Shown here in pieces: positions 6,338 through 8,474 of a stretch of DNA of 8,474 nucleotides. This stretch comes from Flammeovirgaceae bacterium UBA4659 (lineage in GTDB: Bacteria; Bacteroidota; Bacteroidia; Cytophagales; Cyclobacteriaceae). Under the pieces are notes generated by a model that saw only the letters and a list, made by a program, of their open reading frames with translations, had not been told where the DNA came from and ran no database searches. The DNA lies in assembly GCA_002405445.1 (NCBI GenBank), contig DHLV01000251.1:1-8474 (forward strand), in the 5' to 3' direction. Position 1 is the stretch's first letter; each line of letters opens with the position of its first letter. Made by a program: the position numbers and the translations under genes.

Positions 6338-6656
6338 TCATGTGATGTTCTCTGGCAGGCCAACGGTCACTCATACCCGGTTAATGCTAACGCAACAGAA
6401 TTATTGACAAATAATGCGTTTGTGTTTTATGCAACAATGGCGAAAATCACACCGGGTCAACTATCGCAATAATCGTGCGTGTCAATGTTGCAAAAGTGTG
6501 AAATTCAGGCATGTCAATTGATATTCGCTGGGTCTTACGAAGGTCGGTTAACACCGGGTAAAAATCTCGCCAGGCAGTTCGGCAATAGAAATATATCTCA
6601 AACGTGCACGCTTATCAATGTTGTTATTGATTAAGCCAGTTTCAGTAAACAGCATT
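6338..6656. other. 319-bp intergenic region between the nitroreductase and YciO-like genes
   Basis: No gene can be supported here. GC is about 42% (101/240 over 6361-6600), close to coding DNA rather than AT-rich as intergenic DNA of this phylum usually is. The nonamer ACACCGGGT occurs twice (6449-6457 and 6551-6559), and a related ACCCGG lies inverted at 6375-6380. A hairpin sits at 6611-6635. No perfect TAnnTTTG precedes the YciO-like gene, so its promoter was not identified. A minus-strand frame running from within the nitroreductase to 6548 reads on past the nitroreductase stop, but I recognise nothing in it. Confidence 0.5.
6611..6635 (-). terminator. Hairpin downstream of the nitroreductase gene, possible terminator
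   Basis: Arms CTTATCAAT (6611-6619) and ATTGATTAAG (6626-6635) form 9 pairs with one bulged base around a 6-nt loop, GTTGTT. It lies 22 nt past the nitroreductase stop on the minus strand. The stem is AT-rich and no T-run follows it on that strand, so it may protect a 3' end or terminate only weakly. Confidence 0.3.
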
Positions 6657-7250
6657 TCAAAAGCCTTGATTGCGCACAAACTCACGTTGAATATGGCGGA
6701 CACGAGGAGCCAATTCGCGTTGGCGTAAATTTTCGGGCAGCGTACCGGCATCTCCCAAATAACCGATTGCCAGAATCACGCCTAGTTCGTAATCGCCTGG
6801 TATGTTCAGATTTGAGATCAGCGTTTCATGATCAAACCCCCCCATTTGGTGGACGTTCAGGCTCAGAGCGGTAGCCTGTAAGGTCAGAAAAGCATTTGCA
6901 GCTCCTAAATCATATTTTGCGGTTCCATTGGTTTTCCCGTTCGCAGAAAAATATTTCCGCGCAAGACTCACGATCAACAAGGGTGCATCCTTGGCCCATA
7001 CTCTATTGCTTTCGTTTAGGGATACAAAAATCCTGTTCCAAAGTTCAGTTTGGTCTTTGGTTGCGTAGACGTATGTCCAGGGTTGATCGTTCATACTGGA
7101 AGGAGCCCATTTTGCGGCTTCAAACAATGATTTGATCTTTTCCGCTTCAATCGGTTTGTTTGAATAAGCTCTTCTGCTTTTTCTGTTTTGAATGATGTCA
7201 AAAACAGGCGACTCAATTTCTGTAGTTGTCAAAAAAGTCATTGTCTCCAT
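6657..7250 (-). CDS. FMN-dependent nitroreductase family oxidoreductase
   Basis: A 197-residue NAD(P)H:FMN oxidoreductase of the nitroreductase fold, usually a cytoplasmic homodimer that reduces nitroaromatics, quinones or other electrophiles. FMN-contact motifs are RKSRRAYS (23-30, the basic RxSxR phosphate/ribityl site) and the WAPSSMNDQPW block (48-58). The dimer-interface helix GAANAFLTLQATALSLNVHQMGGF (starting at 116) and AIGYLGD (161-167) follow. The ending RELAPRVRHIQREFVRN is the family's usual C-terminus, so the gene is complete. The ATG at 7250 and a second in-frame ATG at 7241 are both possible; they differ by three residues and neither affects the domain. No clear -7 element was found upstream, and no regulator is adjacent. 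The physiological substrate is unknown. Confidence 0.93.
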   Translation of the reverse strand: METMTFLTTTEIESPVFDIIQNRKSRRAYSNKPIEAEKIKSLFEAAKWAPSSMNDQPWTYVYATKDQTELWNRIFVSLNESNRVWAKDAPLLIVSLARKYFSANGKTNGTAKYDLGAANAFLTLQATALSLNVHQMGGFDHETLISNLNIPGDYELGVILAIGYLGDAGTLPENLRQRELAPRVRHIQREFVRNQGF

Positions 7251-7754
7251 ACCTTCAAACGATTATCGCGTAGTAAACAACAACCACCCGTTTAAGTTTA
7301 CATTTTGTTTTCCGCACGGTCTTATGCTTACTACAGGTTTTTGGATAAAGATGCGAGGTCACAGATTTCTGGTTCAGCATTACCCGAATAGCAATTCAAG
7401 TCAATCTTTCGGCACGCATCCTCCAAAGGCTGATTGACCATTGGTAGCGCATCGGGTTGCATATAGTTCGGGAAACATCCATCAAAGCCAAACGATCATA
7501 ACGGTTTATCGTCAAGTGAGAGCGCTTGTTCGGCACACGTATACATATTTAAAATCCCGTTGTCGCGTCAAGGTCTGTCATCAGGCATGGTCAAGCTTGG
7601 CCTTTATTTTAAAGTGCAGCGGCTACCCAATGATCCTGAGTTGCCATTTTTCGATGTGGGTAATTCTTTTTTTGAATACCTTTTTCTTTCCGGTAGCCTA
7701 TTTGATAAAGATTGTTAGTTCGAAAATTCAGTTCGCTTGCGCTGAAACGTCAGA
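7251..7754. other. Intergenic region of about 500 bp upstream of the nitroreductase and rRNA operon
   Basis: No gene is supported. GC is 44% (158/360 over 7261-7620), similar to nearby coding DNA and higher than expected for non-coding DNA in this phylum. Open frames exist on both strands but none has a recognisable product. They are a TTG-start plus-strand frame (7441-7785), a plus-strand ATG frame of 43 residues (7587-7718) within a stop-free stretch from 7467, and a 43-residue minus-strand frame (7462-7331). A weak inverted repeat pairs GTCAATC (7400-7406) with GATTGAC (7432-7438). The region may be the decayed remains of a gene or may carry regulatory DNA for the nitroreductase; neither is shown. 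Confidence 0.45.
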
Positions 7755-7822
7755 AAGAACAATAATAACAAAGAAAAATAACTAATTTGGGCTTGCAAAA
7801 CCATTTAGATCGTTTACCTTTG
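7755..7822 (+). promoter_or_regulatory. rRNA operon promoter
   Basis: TACCTTTG at 7815-7822 is a perfect Bacteroidota -7 element (TAnnTTTG). At the preferred 19-nt spacing lies CTTG (7792-7795), a 3-of-4 match to the -33 TTTG; an exact TTTG at 7786-7789 is 25 nt away. The preceding stretch 7755-7785 is strongly A-rich (for example AATAATAACAAAG), comparable to the A-rich upstream elements that boost rRNA promoters. Transcription would start near 7828, about 250 nt before the 16S gene. Confidence 0.7.
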
Positions 7823-7991
7823 CCGTCCCGTTTGGGGAAGGTGGTGTTGGTTAGTGTGGTTGGGAGCTTGGGTTGAACGATCCGCAAGGAGTCGTTTTGA
7901 TTCGAGGCTGGTGCCTGGCGGAAAGTCAGTCATAACGTTCCTTGAAAAGGTTGGGTAGAATTGCAGAACGGAGCACAAAGGAAAAGGTGGC

Positions 7992-8030
7992 GGCCGCGGG
8001 CCAGGGCTTAGGCTTTGGGCCCCGCGGGCC
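7992..8030 (+). other. GC-rich stem-loop in the rRNA leader
   Basis: GGCCGCGGGCC (7992-8002) can pair with GGGCCCCGCGGGCC (8017-8030), allowing two single-base bulges. CCGCGGGCC is also present as a direct repeat in both arms (7994-8002 and 8022-8030), so several alternative foldings compete, including a short hairpin within 8018-8030. This is probably structural or processing RNA. Confidence 0.45.
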
Positions 8031-8046
8031 GACAGACACAAAGAGA

Positions 8047-8068
8047 GCCCCGCCAGAGATGGTGGGGC
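8047..8068 (+). other. Hairpin immediately upstream of mature 16S rRNA
   Basis: GCCCCGCC (8047-8054) pairs with GGTGGGGC (8061-8068) over 8 bp, including one G-U, around an AGAGAT loop. It ends about 11 nt before the mature 16S start and is a plausible processing landmark. Confidence 0.5.
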
Positions 8069-8079
8069 CGTAACACATT

Positions 8080-8474
<395 letters not shown>

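Larger units (their letters stand above)
7828..8079 (+). other. 5' leader of the rRNA operon transcript
   Basis: The roughly 250-nt stretch between the inferred start site and mature 16S has no open frame worth calling. Its first part, 7831-7875, contains only one C and many GG pairs. A hairpin follows at 7876-7896: AACGA/TCC pairs with GGA/TCGTT with one bulged G around a GCAA (GNRA-type) tetraloop. The last 90 nt are very GC-rich and form the stems at 7992-8030 and 8047-8068. rRNA leaders normally carry antitermination and RNase III processing signals; a matching 3' strand would lie downstream of 16S, outside this window. I did not find a convincing boxA. Confidence 0.6.

Noticed and set aside
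6548..6751. 67-codon minus-strand frame across the end of the nitroreductase, considered as a frameshifted C-terminus or remnant gene
   Set aside because: The nitroreductase already has its usual C-terminal motif and stop, and the sequence beyond it (for example RLRYISIAELPGE) is not a known extension.
7441..7785. 114-codon plus-strand open frame with a TTG start
   Set aside because: There is no recognisable domain, start context or codon bias. It ends in the A-rich upstream element of the rRNA promoter and overlaps another equally open frame.
7814..8041. Minus-strand open frame opposite the rRNA leader
   Set aside because: It is antisense to the GC-rich leader, low in complexity and proline-rich, as expected from G/C-biased structural RNA rather than from coding selection.

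Overview
The window looks like chromosomal DNA of a member of the Bacteroidota, probably Cytophagales. Three observations support this. First, the start of a 16S rRNA gene at the right edge carries Bacteroidota-type segments (GCGGCAGGCCTAATACATG, GCGTATGCAACCTGCC), plus a GAGATACGGGCCAG segment that I associate with Cytophagales. Second, perfect copies of the Bacteroidota -7 promoter element TAnnTTTG lie upstream of three transcription units. Third, genes mostly lack a Shine-Dalgarno sequence. Sampled coding DNA is roughly 45-51% GC, but the 16S fragment is about 62% GC (224/360, hand-counted over 8101-8460).

Layout from left to right. (1) 36-618, minus strand: a two-gene type II toxin-antitoxin module with a RelE/ParE-family toxin. 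It is AT-rich (34% GC over 421-600), the genes overlap, and its own -7 box and a 22-bp inverted repeat lie in front. (2) 701-2596, minus: a lipoprotein S9 (prolyl oligopeptidase family) peptidase with an intact catalytic triad. (3) 2827-5683, plus: a promoter, ornithine aminotransferase, a strong 15-bp-arm hairpin, a zinc alcohol dehydrogenase of the YahK/cinnamyl-alcohol-dehydrogenase type, and an AT-rich small multi-pass membrane protein that I do not recognise. (4) 5687-6337, minus: a YrdC-domain protein closest to the YciO branch, ending 3 bp from the membrane-protein stop. (5) 6657-7250, minus: an FMN nitroreductase. (6) 7251-7780: about 0.5 kb without a supportable gene. (7) 7786-8474, plus: the rRNA promoter, a structured 250-nt leader and the first ~395 nt of 16S rRNA, cut by the window edge.

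The genes are mostly general metabolism and housekeeping: amino-acid catabolism, aldehyde reduction, peptide degradation, nitroreduction, a YrdC protein and an rRNA operon. Only the toxin-antitoxin module and the AT-rich membrane gene look accessory. I found no CRISPR array, transposase, integrase, tRNA or defence cluster. The observations most worth a second look are the toxin-antitoxin control region with homopolymer runs in the antitoxin, the hairpin at 4102-4138, the AT-rich membrane gene, and the unusually structured and GC-rich rRNA leader and 16S.
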